Part shown: one piece after another, positions 10,226 through 21,371 of the stretch
Position numbering within the stretch: position 1 is the stretch's first letter
Layout of the letters: every line of letters begins with the position of its first letter
Assembly: GCF_000321225.1 (NCBI RefSeq)
Contig: NW_004450464.1
Coordinates: forward strand, 2,671,427 to 2,735,426
Origin: Odobenus rosmarus divergens
Lineage: Eukaryota > Chordata > Mammalia > Carnivora > Odobenidae
Direction: 5' to 3'
Length of the DNA: 64,000 bases
Program-made: the position numbers and the translations under genes
Notes under the pieces: generated by a model
Database searches by the model: none
Told to the model about the DNA's origin: nothing
Seen by the model: only the letters and a program-made list of their open reading frames with translations

Positions 10226-10630
10226 TCTTTAATCTAGTGACAGATTTTAGATGCAGATTTAGCTCAGTTTTTTAACCACTGCACTATACTACTTGGTGTT
10301 TGTTGTTGGTGGTGGTGTTTGGTTTTCTGTTTTGTTTTGTTTTGCCTAAAAGAGATGTTGCTATGACAAAAATAGCTGCTCTCGGGCTAAAAGATTAAAA
10401 GAAATAAGATAGTAGGCAGTGTATAAGAAAGCACCAGAGCCAGAATGGAGAGTGAAAGATGGATGGAGAAAGGAAGAAAGAACTCATTCCCCCAGTTTTT
10501 ATAGTAAAAATGTTCATACACATGGAGGAATTGGAAAGAGGATACTTCATATAGTTGGTAGTTAACATTTTCCTCCTTTGGTCAGTCAAAAAGAAGGTAA
10601 ATCATGAGTTCCAGGTTCTGTAAAGAAGAC
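10226..10630. other. Unclassified sequence with G/T-rich simple repeat
   Basis: A GGT/TTTTG-rich tract lies at about 10298-10345. The rest is AT-rich with no family or gene recognised. Confidence 0.5.
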
Positions 10631-10905
10631 AAATTTAATAGAAGTCCTTCATGACATTGGATTTAAATGATTCCTTAGATCTGACACCAAAAGCACAGGA
10701 AATAAAAACAAGAATAGATACACTGGACGACATAAAAAGTTAAAACTTGTATGTATCAAAGGACACAATCAACAGAGTGAAAAGGCAACCTATGGAATGG
10801 GAGAAAATATTTGCAAGTCATGTGTCTTAATGTTAATATCCACAATATATAAAGAACTCATACAAGTCAACAACAGAAAACAAATTACTCAATTAAAAAA
10901 TGGGC

Positions 10906-10957
10906 TACCTCTGAAACTAATAATACACTCTATGTTAATTAAATTATTTTAAATTTT
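10906..10957 (+). mobile_element. 52-bp L1 3'-tail micro-insertion nested in the older L1
   Basis: The host L1 reads 'aaaaaatgggc|aagggactag' when this piece is set aside. The piece (ctctgaaactaataatacac, tctatgttaattaa) is itself the last bases of another L1 3' UTR. An exact 11-bp repeat aaaaaatgggc flanks it at 10895-10905 and 10958-10968. Confidence 0.85.
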
Positions 10958-11460
10958 AAAAAATGGGCAAGGGACTAGAACAGACATTTCTCCAAAAAAG
11001 ATTTACAAATGCCCACCAAGCACATGAACAGTTGCCCAGCATTACTAATCATTGAAGAAATGCAAATCAAAATCACAATGAGATACCACTCATTGATAGC
11101 TACTATCAAAACAAACAACAACAATAAAACAAAACAGAAAATAACAAATATTGGCAAGGATATGGAGAAATTAGAGCCCTTATACACTTTTGGTGGGAAT
11201 GTAAAATGGTGCAGCCACTATTAAACAGTATGGGGTTACCTCAACAAATTAAAAATAGAATTACCATGTGATCCAACAATTCCACTTCTGTATAAATGCC
11301 CAGAAGAGTTGAAAGCAGGGTCTCAAGAAGATATTTACACACAATGTTCCTACCAGCATTGGTCATAACAGCCAAAAGATGGAAACGAACAAAGTATCCA
11401 TCAACAGACGAATGGATAAACATAATGGAATACTATTCAGCCTTAAAAAGAAGGAAATTC

Positions 11461-11653
11461 CAGGGCGCCTGCATGGCTCAGTCGGGTGAGTGTCTGCCTT
11501 TGGTTCAGGTCATGATCCCAGGGTCCTGGGATTGAGCACCCCATTGGGCTCCCTGCTCAGCAGGGAGTCTGCTTCTCCCTCTGCCCCCCAACACCCTGTT
11601 CGTGCTTTTTCTCACTATTTCTCCCTCTCAAATAAATAAATAAAATCATTTTA
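11461..11653 (+). mobile_element. CAN-SINE nested in L1
   Basis: Head gggcgcctgcatggctcagt, body ctccctgctcagcagggagt, tail aaataaataaataaaatcat. Flanking repeat aaggaaattc (with a longer imperfect extension) lies at about 11451-11460 and 11660-11669. It inserted into the L1 ORF2 end after that L1 was fixed. Confidence 0.95.
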
Positions 11654-11729
11654 GAAAGGAAGGAAATTCTGACATATGCTACAACATTGATGAATCTGGA
11701 AGACATTCTGCTAAGTGAAACAATCTGGT

Positions 11730-11748
11730 CACACACACACACACACAA
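11730..11748. repeat. (CA)n microsatellite in L1 3' UTR
   Basis: Nine CA units that grew inside the L1 3' UTR. Confidence 0.9.
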
Positions 11749-12024
11749 CAAATACTGTATAATCCCACTTATCTAAGATACCTAGAATAGTCAAATTCGT
11801 AGAGACAGAAAGTGGAATGGTGGTCACCAGGGGCTGGAGTTTATTGGGTATAGAGTCTTCCTTTGCAAGATGACAAGAGTTCTGAAGATTGATTTCACAA
11901 CAATGTGAACATACTTAGCACTGCTGATTCGTACACTTAAAAATGGTTAATATGAAAAATGTTATATATTTTGCCACAATTAAAATAATTTTTAATTAAA
12001 TAGATAAATTTAATAGAGGTCTTC

Positions 12025-12832
12025 TACTCCTGTGCTGAAGGAGCATTCACCACATTAACTACTCTTGTATGAGACTACAAAAATCATAATTTCAGTCTAA
12101 ACCCAAGATTCCTAAAATGGGCCATAAGCCTAAGAACCTTAAAGATGTTAGAATCTGCCTGTTTTTTACACCTGTGGAAATGCTGAAATGTTAATGCATT
12201 CTCCAGAAGGGTTAAAAAAAATGCATATTTACAAGGAAGTCTCTTATACTTCCTCTGGCAAACAGCGACTTCCCTCCTTCATGAGGGTGTAAACACTATC
12301 TTGTGATTTCTTAATTCACCTCATTTTTTTTTACCTCCCACCTTTTCAGGGATAATAGAAAAGATAGCAGAAACCCAAATTTTTGTTAGCATTCAAGAAA
12401 TGAACCTGGAGCACTGAGTGTAACCAAACAGTGGATGGCGTTTGTCATCTTCCTCTCATGTGAATTGAAAACTGACAGGGGGTACTGTTGAGCCTCATTA
12501 GGTGTTTCAAATAATTTCCCATCATAAATGGATCAAATCTTCATGTCACAAAATAATCCAATCATCAAATCTTTGAATGCCTGTTCTGTGAAAGATACAA
12601 GGGCTTAATAAGATTTAGTGTGGACTTCTATTTTAAAGAAAATTTACGAAAAGTTGAAGAGGTAACGATATACATGAAAAGTTAAATAGCAACATAGGAC
12701 TAAAAATGTAAAGAAAATTAGGAAAAAGAGGTCTTAAAGGAAATGCATGTTGAATTGCAAATACAGAGATTACCAAAGAAAGGCCTGTGAGAGATTCAGA
12801 ACGATTTCTAGGGAAGGATGATAGAGGGAGCC
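12025..12832. other. Unclassified sequence
   Basis: AT-rich, with no repeat family, RNA or gene recognised. Confidence 0.45.
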
Positions 12833-13058
12833 GCAGTTCTCACCTGGGGGCAATAAGCCCCTCTGGAGATATTGAGCAGGGCCTGGAAATATTTTTAGCT
12901 GTCACACTGGGAGGGGGGAATGCTACTGGTGTCTAGAGGATAGATGTCAGGGATGCTGCTAAACATCTTGCAACAGCCCCCCCCCACACACACACACAAA
13001 TAAATAATTATTATCTGACCCAAAATGTTAGTAGTGCCAAGGTTGAGGAACCCTGGGC
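12833..13058 (+). mobile_element. MER5A-like hAT-Charlie element
   Basis: The word order matches MER5A: gttctcacctgggggcaata, gctactggtgtctagaggat, cagggatgctgctaaacatc, a C-run, tctgacccaaaatgttagta, gtgccaaggttgaggaaccc tg. A (CA)n tract has grown inside (about 12985-13000). This is an old non-autonomous DNA transposon with degraded terminal repeats. The minus-strand open frame at 12895-13194 crosses it and is not a gene. Confidence 0.85.
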
Positions 13059-13255
13059 TAAAGCTAAGCCATTTCTGAAAAAGAATTTCACTGAAGTGTT
13101 GAAGGATGGAGAAAAGATATGACGGAGGGAAGTAAAGAACCACAGATACACAGGGCTTAGGGGCTGAAGAGTTAAGGGGTGCTAAGTGGATCAATTTAAC
13201 TTGAGTGACAGTCTTTAAAAAGGAGTGGCCAGTCTTGAAATACAGACTAAAAAGA

Positions 13256-13425
13256 GCATGAGCTTTGGAGCTCTGCTCTTACTAGATAGATGTAAGACTT
13301 TGAACAATTATTTGTCTCCTGTGAGCCTGATTTTCCTTATCTACAAAATGAAAATAATATTTACCCTTTATATTTGTGTTCAAGGTCAAACCAGATAATT
13401 TGAAATGCCTTCCATCCTGGCAGGA
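13256..13425 (+). repeat. MIR element
   Basis: Sense MIR modules: catgagctttggagctctgc, agacttt-gaacaattatttg, gagcctgattttccttatct acaaaatgaaaataatattt. These match 'ctctggagccagact', 'gggcaagttact' and 'cctcatctgtaaaatggggataat'. Confidence 0.7.
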
Positions 13426-13599
13426 CAATAGGAGACAATCAATAGGAGACAGGAAAAAAAGGCCATTCCTTCAATTCTCTAGGCCCTGAAGATTACCGAG
13501 GTTCCATTTTCAATTACTGATTGAAATTACTGATTTTCCATTACCGCTGCAATCAATCAAAGGCTTATTAATTAAGCTTTTATTATCTGCTTCCATCCT

Positions 13600-13740
13600 T
13601 TCCTTCATTTATTCAACAATTACTTCTTCAGTTATCCTTCCTTTGAGGCAGTGTTCTCTTCCCTGAAGAGAGCTTTCATTCTCTTAGAGAAAAACAGATT
13701 TACTAATTTAAAAAGTAGGAAGTCTTACAAATCCTCTGAA
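13600..13740 (-). repeat. Possible L2 3'-end fragment
   Basis: ttcatttattcaacaattac, then ttccctgaagagagctttca ttctcttaga, resembles reverse L2 text ('ttcaacaaatatttattgag', 'gccctcatggagcttacattc'). Diverged and weak. Confidence 0.35.
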
Positions 13741-14380
13741 TGATGTACAGATGACTCCAAATGTAACTTGATTCCCGAACAACGATCATAAGGAATCCTA
13801 AATCTAGAGTGTATCATCCCCTGTGGTGACATTTGAAATTCACCCTGACCTCCAATATATCAAATGGTTCTCCCTTACCATGATCAAATTCTCCTTGTTC
13901 AAGTTGAAAACATTTTCCTTTGCTGTATCACCATCTTTCTTCTTATACCTCACATACACACTTTCTTCTTAAATCCCACTTAACACACAGCCCTTTTGTT
14001 GAAATTATTGTCTGGTTCAGTTTTGTATGGATTGCCTCTGCATGATTAGGCAAACAAAAGATACTTTATAAATAGCCTTGGCTGGGACTGTTGTCCATGT
14101 TGAGTGCTGAGGTTATGGTAAATGAGTATTGGTCATCACTTCTAGTGTAGGGTGTGGTCTTGAATATGGAAAGACAGGATGGCAGAGGGAACTCAGGATG
14201 TCATGAACTCTGGTTCATGGTTGTCTAAAACAGCTCTGTGAGGGCACAGAGTGGAAAATTCCATGTTTGGCAAAACCAGTAGGAAAGGATGTCATTTGGA
14301 ACACTTGAGGTGTGAAGTGAAAGGTAAGTAGGTGTGTACCAGGCAGAAAAATTAGAGGAGAGTATTGGCTTTTACTGAAA
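13741..14380. other. Unclassified sequence
   Basis: No family recognised. It holds one copy of a 22-bp word (gatgtcatttggaacacttg ag, 14288-14309) that recurs exactly at 16722-16743. Confidence 0.5.
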
Positions 14381-14389
14381 TCCATCTAA

Positions 14390-14925
14390 GTGTCTCTTCT
14401 ATACACCCCTTTCTTCTCTATCTCAACTGCTTCAGTCATAATCATCTCTTGCCTAGAACACTGCAGTGGGTTACTGATCAGTCTAATCAGTGATCAATCT
14501 GCTTCTTATTTTACCTTATATCTCTGCATCAGATCTGCTTCTTCATGATCTCTCCCAACATGCCCACTTCAAATGCATCCACCATACCAATATCTCAAAA
14601 AAAAAAAAAATTCTGTGCCATAACTCACGTTCTTGGAAAATCTTCCCCATAACCTATAAAAATAAATCTGCACAATTTTCAATATAAACAAATCCTTCCA
14701 TGACCTGGCTTCTGCCTAAATTTCCAATAATATCTCTTACCTCTAACCCCAGGATCCTTATATCCACAAAGAGCTCCCCCTACCCTGAATTTCCCTGCCA
14801 AATTCACTTCCAGGATAAAGTCCTTACCTTGCACAGAACATCTCATGTCACAACCTTTTTGGGACTAGTGAACTGCTGTCACCATTCCCTTCTCTGTTCA
14901 AGTGTTACTTTCCTGCAGGACCCAC
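14390..14925 (+). repeat. L2 LINE fragment
   Basis: CT-rich L2 3'-half text appears: tgacctggcttctgcctaaa near 14699, ctgttcaagtgttactttcc tgcagg near 14897-14920, corresponding to 'gatctggccccctgcctac' and 'aggtgtcacttcctccagg'. An A-run at about 14598-14611 interrupts it. Open frames at 14490-14687 and 14700-14972 are relics of this LINE, not genes. Confidence 0.55.
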
Positions 14926-15935
14926 CATATGCCAGGGACTATGCTCAATACCAGGAATACAAAGATGAATAAGACAGTGTATTGCACATGGCAAACATCC
15001 AATAAATATGTGCTCAACTAGAGTATGAGAAACTAAAATAAATAGGTGCAGAAAATGATTACCAAGTAGAGTAGAACACACAGAAAAGGAATATGGCTGG
15101 TACTTCCTGTGAAGAACCAGGGAATCCAGAAAGATTGTCTAAGAGAGATGACCCTAGAGTTCATGTCCACCGGGTAAAGAGGGTAGATGAATAATTCCAC
15201 CCCAAAAAGCAGCCTGAGCACAGACCACAAAAGAGCATGGTACTCAAAAGGCAGTTGCAGCATTTCCACTTGACTGGTGCACAGAAGTTCACAGGCAGAG
15301 GTGACAAAGGACGAGGTTGAATGTAAAGAGGTAGAGATGGGTAGCAAATAATAAGGCTGGAAAAGATGGTCAGGGAAAAAATCATGAAAGGATCTGTATG
15401 CAAGTTTCCCATGGCTAAGACAGTAGGAAATCTGAATGCAAATGTGTTTATAAGAAGGAGAAGATATAGGGGCGCCTGGGTGGTTAGGCATCAGACTCAG
15501 CTCAGGTCATGATCTCAGGGTTGTGAGATCAAGTCCTGTGTCGGGCTCCACGCTGACATGGAGCCTGCTTAAGATTCTCTTTCTCCCTCTGCTCCCCCAC
15601 CAAGCAGCTTGCGTGTGCTCTCCCACTCTCTCTCTCTCTCTCTCTCAAAACAAAAAATCAAGCAGGATAGGTTAAAGGATAAAAGCACAAGCCAGGAGAT
15701 CAGGAATAGTCAGTACAGATTGTTGCCGGGGCTCCGCAAGTAGATGAGCATATGAACTGGGCAACAGCAGGAATGGTGAAGAGGAAAAACAGGTATGTGA
15801 GTTATCAAAGAGGCACACCTGAAGGAACTTAGTGTAGATAATATGTAGTTTGGGGTAGAGAAGAGGGAGGACTCCATACTGACTCCTGTTTTTCTGGCTA
15901 TGGTGATTTGATGAGTGTTACCATGACAACCCAAT
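14926..15935 (-). repeat. L2 LINE fragment, opposite orientation, split by a SINE
   Basis: Reverse L2 ORF2/3' text runs in order: catatgccagggactatgct, aatacaaagatgaataagac agt, ggctggaaaagatggtcagg, aaaatcatgaaaggatctgt atgcaag. After the SINE it continues with agaagagggaggactccata ctgactcctg. A 152-codon minus-strand frame at 15033-15491 runs in the L2 sense direction, but it shows no intact reverse transcriptase motif and starts inside the SINE. I treat it as a LINE relic. Confidence 0.6.
15479..15656 (+). mobile_element. CAN-SINE
   Basis: Head ggggcgcctgggtggttagg, gctcaggtcatgatctcagg, CT-rich body and a (tc)n tract ending in an A-rich tail at about 15647-15657. It lacks part of the head (missing cagtcggtt). 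Target-site repeats are not clear. Confidence 0.9.
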
Positions 15936-16275
15936 CCTTTTCTCCAAAATAAAAAGTTTTATGATTTACTAATGTAATTGTTTCCTTTTTTAAATTAAAT
16001 GCTGTTAATAAAGATGAGCTAGTTTAACATGTTCTTTTCTTGACTACCAAACTCAAACCTAATCATTTTAAAACAAAATGGTCTTAGTTAATATTCATCA
16101 GTTATTATTTTACAACATTTTTTGCAAATTTTTCTTCTTGCTGCTAGCAAATACCAAAGGCATTTAATTTTTTGTATTCATCTGTGAGTCCCCGAGGATT
16201 GGATTACTGTAGTCTACTTTTTTGTTTTCAAATTAAGTGGATTTTACTTTCACTTTAAAGAAAAATATGAATTTT
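15936..16275. other. Unclassified AT-rich sequence
   Basis: No repeat family or gene recognised. Confidence 0.4.
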
Positions 16276-16495
16276 TATGTTTTTAATTTTTTATTGAAGT
16301 ATAATTGACATACAATGTCCTATGAGTTTCAGGAGTACATCTTAGTGATTCGATACTTTTATACATGAAGAAATGATCCCCATGATAAGTCCAGTTACCA
16401 TCTGTCACCATACAAGGTTATTATAATACTATTGATTATATTCCCAATGCTGTACATTACATCCCCATGACTTATTTATTTTATAATTAAATAGC
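16276..16495 (-). mobile_element. L1 3' UTR fragment
   Basis: Reverse L1M-type 3' UTR: ttttttattgaagtataatt gacatacaa, gtttcaggagtacatcttag, ccagttaccatctgtcacca, gctgtacattacatccccat gacttattta. The poly(A) end lies at the left. Confidence 0.85.
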
Positions 16496-18931
16496 AGCTT
16501 GCATTTACTGAGCAACACACCAACAAGAAAATCAGAGATTTTGATGGTTACAATAAAAAACGACACACTCTTCCTTCTTATGGTACTGGCTTAATTGCAG
16601 CCCAAGTTGTACTTTTTCCTTTCCTCAGCGAACAATGCCAAAAACATATGTGGTGAGTTAACAGCCAAAGTAATTGAAATGTGGGATTCTTGGCTGCCGA
16701 TAGGGCAACACCAAAACTTGAGATGTCATTTGGAACACTTGAGATGTCGATGATTCATTAACAAAACATAAAATTGTGAGATGGGTAGCTCAGCATCCAG
16801 TAAGAGCCAATTACTATGACTAGTTCCCAGAGTTTGCCTTTGGCTGGAAAGAACTGCCAGTTAGCAGTATCACCATTGGCAGCCATTCTGCATGAAAGAC
16901 AATGCTTACGTATCAGCACACACAGGCTGTTTTACATAGAGGTGGAAGACGCCAGTGGATCGTAAAGTTCTGCTCCTTGTCGTCACAGTATTAGTCTACA
17001 GGGAAATTTAGATGGAATCTCCAGTTCAGAAAGTTACCCAGTATTCCATATTAATGACAGACATCTTGTGCTTGAATGGTGGGGTAAGGAAATTCCACAC
17101 ACACTTGACTAGCATAAGTTGTATATTCAGCATTCCTAAGCACGTGTTAAAGATGACAAGGAAATGTATACCTAGAATAGTTTGCCCAGAACCTGATTTC
17201 CTAATTCCAGTGCTCATTTGGTACCCTGTGTTAGCACTTCTATACACTCTAAATTTTGTTAGCACTGGAGCTTGTTTATTAACACATCCCCAGTTTAATA
17301 GCTTTTGACATACTAGGGAGCTGCCTTTCAATCACTTCTATTTCCACAAAAAACTATATGTATAAACTGTCAGTTTGTCATGTGTTTAAAAAAAAAATCC
17401 CAATCCAGTTGCTGTTAGCCACCATTCCAGAAGGTAAAATGGAATACTCCCAGATCTGCTGTCTCTCAGCACAAAGCAGAGAGAGAGTTGGTGATTATTT
17501 AGTATGGCCAGACAGACAAATCATGCAAATCAGACTAAATAACATCCCGGCTTATTACTTGGCAGTTCAAATATTTGAATTTCCTTCATACATCTTATTA
17601 ATTTTCTACACTTGTGTAAGTTTCTTCCCTTTAACATATGATCTCTAGCCTTTATCAATTATAGATATTTTCCACTGAAACTATCTGCAATTTTTGCTTA
17701 TACATATATTGTTATTTATACCTACATATATCAAACACTTCTTGAGTGCCCACTGCTTTTCAGACTCTAATTAATACTACTTGAAATAAAGTCAGGTGGT
17801 ATTTTGAGATCATTATAAGGCACAAGATTAAGTTTGAAAGTGGTTACAAAGGAACACAAGTATGCAAGTAATTTACTTGTGTACTAATGTTATTTTAATC
17901 TGCTGAAAGATGGCATGCCCAAATATGACTCATGTTCTGTTAATAGAAGATAAGAATATCCCTGAAAGTTATGTGTCTGCCACAAATTGTCTTCATGAAT
18001 GAACATTAAAACTGAATGAAACTCTTGGGAAAAAACATCTAAATGAAAAGTGAGAAGTCTAGTCAACCATCAGGAACTTTCATACAGGATGCCAAACATC
18101 CAGCTACTTGTTAACATCTGGATGAGTGTTAGCTGCCATTTAGTTATAGATTGAGTTCTTCTATTTCAACATTCAGATGGTTCTAGTAAATGTTGATTTC
18201 TAGGCTGTTGGGTATCCCTAAGATAACATCTCATCAATAGTATTCGGCTTCTAGTTTTAGTATTGATGTTTTGAATAAAAGCATTTGATTAATGAATTTT
18301 GTGGTCATACAGAAGGCAAGTGCCAATCCACTTGTATAAGTACCACTCCAGCTAAAATTGCCGGGACTGTTCTGAAGACTGGATTTAACTTTTATGGAAA
18401 TAGAAACCCAAAAGTTTAGACTGCCCTTTTTATCATTTTTTCTAAGACAGAAAAAAAAGTTGAACATGCATGTTTCCTACTAACACGTGATAAACTTGAT
18501 TGAACAGAGTTCTGTCATTAAGACAACTACCCTTTTGTCAGTCCCCCATAAAAAGACAGTTTGAATGAATCATTCAACAAATGTACACACAATGTTGCAT
18601 TTTTAAAGTTTTTTAAAAATCACAAGGCACCCTTTGTTCCACCCATAAAGTTTCTGACAGATCATCTAATCAATATTTGCTATTTATTAACATATTTTTC
18701 CCTAGTGCCAGGTATGCTTAAGACTCACAAGCAAAGGAGATTAGTGGTAAACTGCTTCCTCAAATAGATATATTCTATGCTTTTAATGTGTCTCTTGGAT
18801 TAGTTAAGCAAGCCATTCTTTCTAATTAACTAAATGGAATATTTTTCAAATATGCATAGTGTAGTTCCAAATTATTTAATAAAAATATTGTCATTTGCTT
18901 TCAAAGTTAGTATGATTTGCTGTCTTAAAAC
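16496..18931. other. About 2.4 kb with no recognised repeat
   Basis: I find no SINE, LINE, LTR or DNA transposon text here. Open frames of up to 101 codons overlap on opposite strands near 17012-17331 and are not convincing. Candidate splice contexts exist, but nothing links them into a gene. This is one of the longest repeat-poor blocks in the window. Confidence 0.5.
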
Positions 18932-18947
18932 AACATGCATTATTCTA

Positions 18948-19132
18948 GGGGCACCTGGGTGGCTCAGTTAAGCATCTGCCCTTGGCTCAGATCATGATCC
19001 AGTGTCTTGGGATCAAGCCCCGAGTCAGGCTCCCTGCTTAGCGGAGAGCCTGCTTCTCCCTCTCCCTGACTCCCGCTCATGCTCTCTCTTGCTGTCTCTT
19101 TCGCTCAAATAAATAAATAAAACTTTTTTTTA
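18948..19132 (+). mobile_element. CAN-SINE
   Basis: Head ggggcacctgggtggctcag, gatcatgatccagtgtcttg, ctccctgcttagcggagagc, tail caaataaataaataaaactt. Degenerate target-site repeats (aacatgcattattcta at 18932-18947 and aaaatgcatactcta at 19133-19147) frame it. Confidence 0.92.
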
Positions 19133-19172
19133 AAAATGCATACTCTATAGCAGTTTTATTCATGAAATTGTA

Positions 19173-19210
19173 TACACACACACATACACACACATACATG
19201 TATGTATACA
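19173..19210. repeat. (CA)n/(CATA) simple repeat
   Basis: Interrupted CA/CATA dinucleotide tract ending in catgtatgtatac. Confidence 0.85.
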
Positions 19211-19218
19211 TCTTAGTT

Positions 19219-19568
19219 TAGAATTCTATGACATAGACTGGGTAGCTTATAAACAAGAGGAATTTATTTCTCAAAATTTTGAAGGCTGGAAGTCTGAGAT
19301 AAGTATGCCCGCATGGTTGAATGAACCCTCTTCCAAGTTGCAGACTACCTACTCCTCATCACATCCTACACAGCAGAGACTAAAGAGGGGAAGCAAGTTC
19401 TCTCATGACTCTTATAAGGACATTAATTCCTTTTGAGGATGAGGGCTCCATCCTCATAACCTCATCTAATCATAATTACCGTCCAAGGCCCCACCTCCTC
19501 ATATGATCACATTGAGGTGTGGGGTTTCAGCATATGAATTTGGGGAGCACACAACATTCAGTTATATA
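19219..19568 (-). mobile_element. MaLR (MST/MLT1-type) LTR
   Basis: The reverse LTR follows the MaLR order: agactgggtagcttataaac, tttatttctcaaaattttga aggctggaag, ataaggacattaattccttt, aggatgagggctccatcctc ataacctcatctaatc, aaggccccacctcctcatat, tcagcatatgaatttgggga gcaca. Near full length for such LTRs, with no internal genes. Orientation follows from the polyadenylation-signal end lying at the left. Confidence 0.85.
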
Positions 19569-20149
19569 TGCAACACTTCAGCAGAGTTGAAAATCAGTAT
19601 AATGCTTTTCAATATTATATATACATAATATATTTGAAGTACCACTATTTTTAGACCTGCATTGTCTAATATAGTAGCTGCTAGCAGCAGATGGGTCCTG
19701 AACACATGAAATGTGGCTAGTGCAACCGAGTAACTGATTTTTTAATGTAATTAAACATATTTAAATTTAGAAACGGAGGCATTGTAAATCATTTGTCTGG
19801 TAAACACAATATTATTGCTCTGTAGAACTATATTTTACTTTAAGCGGTACATCATGTGAGCTATTACTGTTTATTGTGATATGTGGGGTGGGACACATGC
19901 GTCCTTTCTGGTATGCCCCATCAACACAGCAACAATCTAGTTAGTATCAACAGACAGATTCAGTTGCAATATTTTGTCTACACAGCAATTGTAATGTTGC
20001 AATGTGTTTCTTTAAATATTTCTTACACTCAAGATAAATTAACAGTGGTACCTATCTAAATCATAATCGGTTATTAGGTAGAATATTCATCATTATGTAA
20101 CAGAATAAGTAAAATATTTTTTTCTAATTAAAAACAAGCATTAAAAAAT

Positions 20150-20660
20150 TTTTAACTTAAGGTACACTATTGATGCAAAATCAACTCAAGATGTAGAAGC
20201 TTATGTTAGATCAGTAAAGAAAAATAGTGTGGTAGAAGGTATGCTGCTATTTCATGACGAAAACCTGTTGCAATTTCCTGCAGTAGAGGAAACTAAAAAA
20301 ACTCCTGCTTGTTGTGTAAAAATGACTTTAAAGGTAATAAAATGCTCAATGTAAAGAGACAATTTTCAGTAATTATAAAATGAATTTGATAAGAATTTTG
20401 CTCTCAAGAGTTGAAACAAATTGACAAAATTAGTCATCAAAAATCAGAATAAAACATCAAAAAACTTTCTACTTATTTTTTAACAAGATCTAAGCTTGTA
20501 ATTATGGGCAATAAAATGACAGATTCTTACCAAAAGAGTAAAACTGTTTTTAAATGGAGAGATGGTAAGAGAAATTATAATTTCACACTGCATACAAACA
20601 AGTTAAATTTGAAGCTTCAAGAAAAGGAAAAGCTTGTCTGTGGCCTAAGTAGATAGACAT
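20150..20660 (+). pseudogene. hAT-type transposase remnant
   Basis: In one frame, 20585-20650 encodes NKLNLKLQEKEKLVCGLSR before a stop. This closely resembles the 'LNLKLQGK(D/N)KLxxDLY' block typical of hAT transposases of the Charlie/SCAND3/ZBED group. Upstream, about 20170-20300 can encode text with VEAYVRSVKKNSVVEGMLLF, resembling the 'LxVxVRYVxxxxIxExxLF' block. Stops and frame changes separate them, so no protein is made. The exact family is unresolved. Confidence 0.5.
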
Positions 20661-21228
20661 AAAAATTTATATTAAAATTGATACCTTTCATAATGCAAAA
20701 TAATAATAATAATTTACAGTTTTCTAAGATGAATCAATACGCATAAGGTTAATTACAATTGGCAGCATTACCTAAATGGGCTACAAAAACTACTACGAAA
20801 ATCTTAAGAATGCTTTGTTGATATTGATAAATCTAGAGTTGCTTTTTAATTTATGCAACATCTCTGAGTTATAATACTGGCATTAACAAATTGGCATGAG
20901 TTAATAAACTTAACCAATTTAGGTATAATTTTGAAACTGATAGGCTTTGGCTTCAAAGTTTCAAAGTCAAATTATTTCTTCTAAAAGAGATGAACAAGCT
21001 TGGTCATCATAGATGCAAATATTAAAGGGAAATTACCTTAATTCTCAATTGAGTCATTAGAAAACTTTTAAATAGGTTTGGACAAGTTGGGTATATGAGT
21101 CTATTTTTCAGCTGCAAAACTTATGAAATCTAAACACAGATCAAGGTATTTTTTATGAAAATTTGGTGGCCAAATGAGATGTGCTAGAAGTTTAAAATGT
21201 GCACCAGATTTTGGAGACCTAATACAAA

Positions 21229-21312
21229 AAAAGAGAGAGAGAGAGAGAAAGATGGAAGGAAGGAAGGAAGGAAGGAAGGAAGGAAGGAAGGAAGGAAGAA
21301 AGAAAGAAAGGA

Positions 21313-21356
<44 letters not shown>

Positions 21357-21371
21357 AAAGAAAGAAAGAAG
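21229..21371. repeat. (GA)n-(GGAA)n-(GAAA)n microsatellite
   Basis: A purine-only tract with three phases: GA dinucleotides, then about 12 GGAA/GAAG units, then GAAA units with a few interruptions. The K/E/R-rich open frames across it are artefacts of the repeat. Confidence 0.97.

Larger units (their letters stand above)
10651..12005 (+). mobile_element. 5'-truncated L1, ORF2 3' end plus 3' UTR
   Basis: Sense-strand L1 ORF2 words appear in order: aaaggacacaatcaacagag, aacagacatttctccaaaaa, gaaatgcaaatcaaaatcac aatgagataccac, ggtgggaatgtaaaatggtg, catggaatactattcagcc-like text, then the 3' UTR (aagtggaatggtggtcacca, gttaatatgaaaaatgttat). Target-site repeats aaatttaatagaagtccttc (10631-10650) and a diverged copy at 12006-12024 bracket it. 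It is interrupted by an L1-tail micro-insertion at 10906-10957 and a SINE at 11461-11653. The frame is broken by many mutations, so it is an inactive relic. Confidence 0.9.

Noticed and set aside
11461..11653. tRNA-like heads of SINEs as possible tRNA genes
   Set aside because: The heads derive from tRNA-Lys but lack a correct cloverleaf and anticodon arm and are joined to SINE bodies. This holds for all SINE copies in the window.
14598..14611. A-run in L2 as another poly(A)-only scar
   Set aside because: No direct repeat flanks it, so simple A-run growth is enough.
15033..15491. 152-codon open frame on the minus strand
   Set aside because: It begins inside a SINE head and runs through reverse-oriented L2 text. 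No reverse transcriptase motif survives.
21229..21371. Regular repeats as a CRISPR array
   Set aside because: The repeats are simple-sequence DNA without unique spacers, and the window is mammalian.
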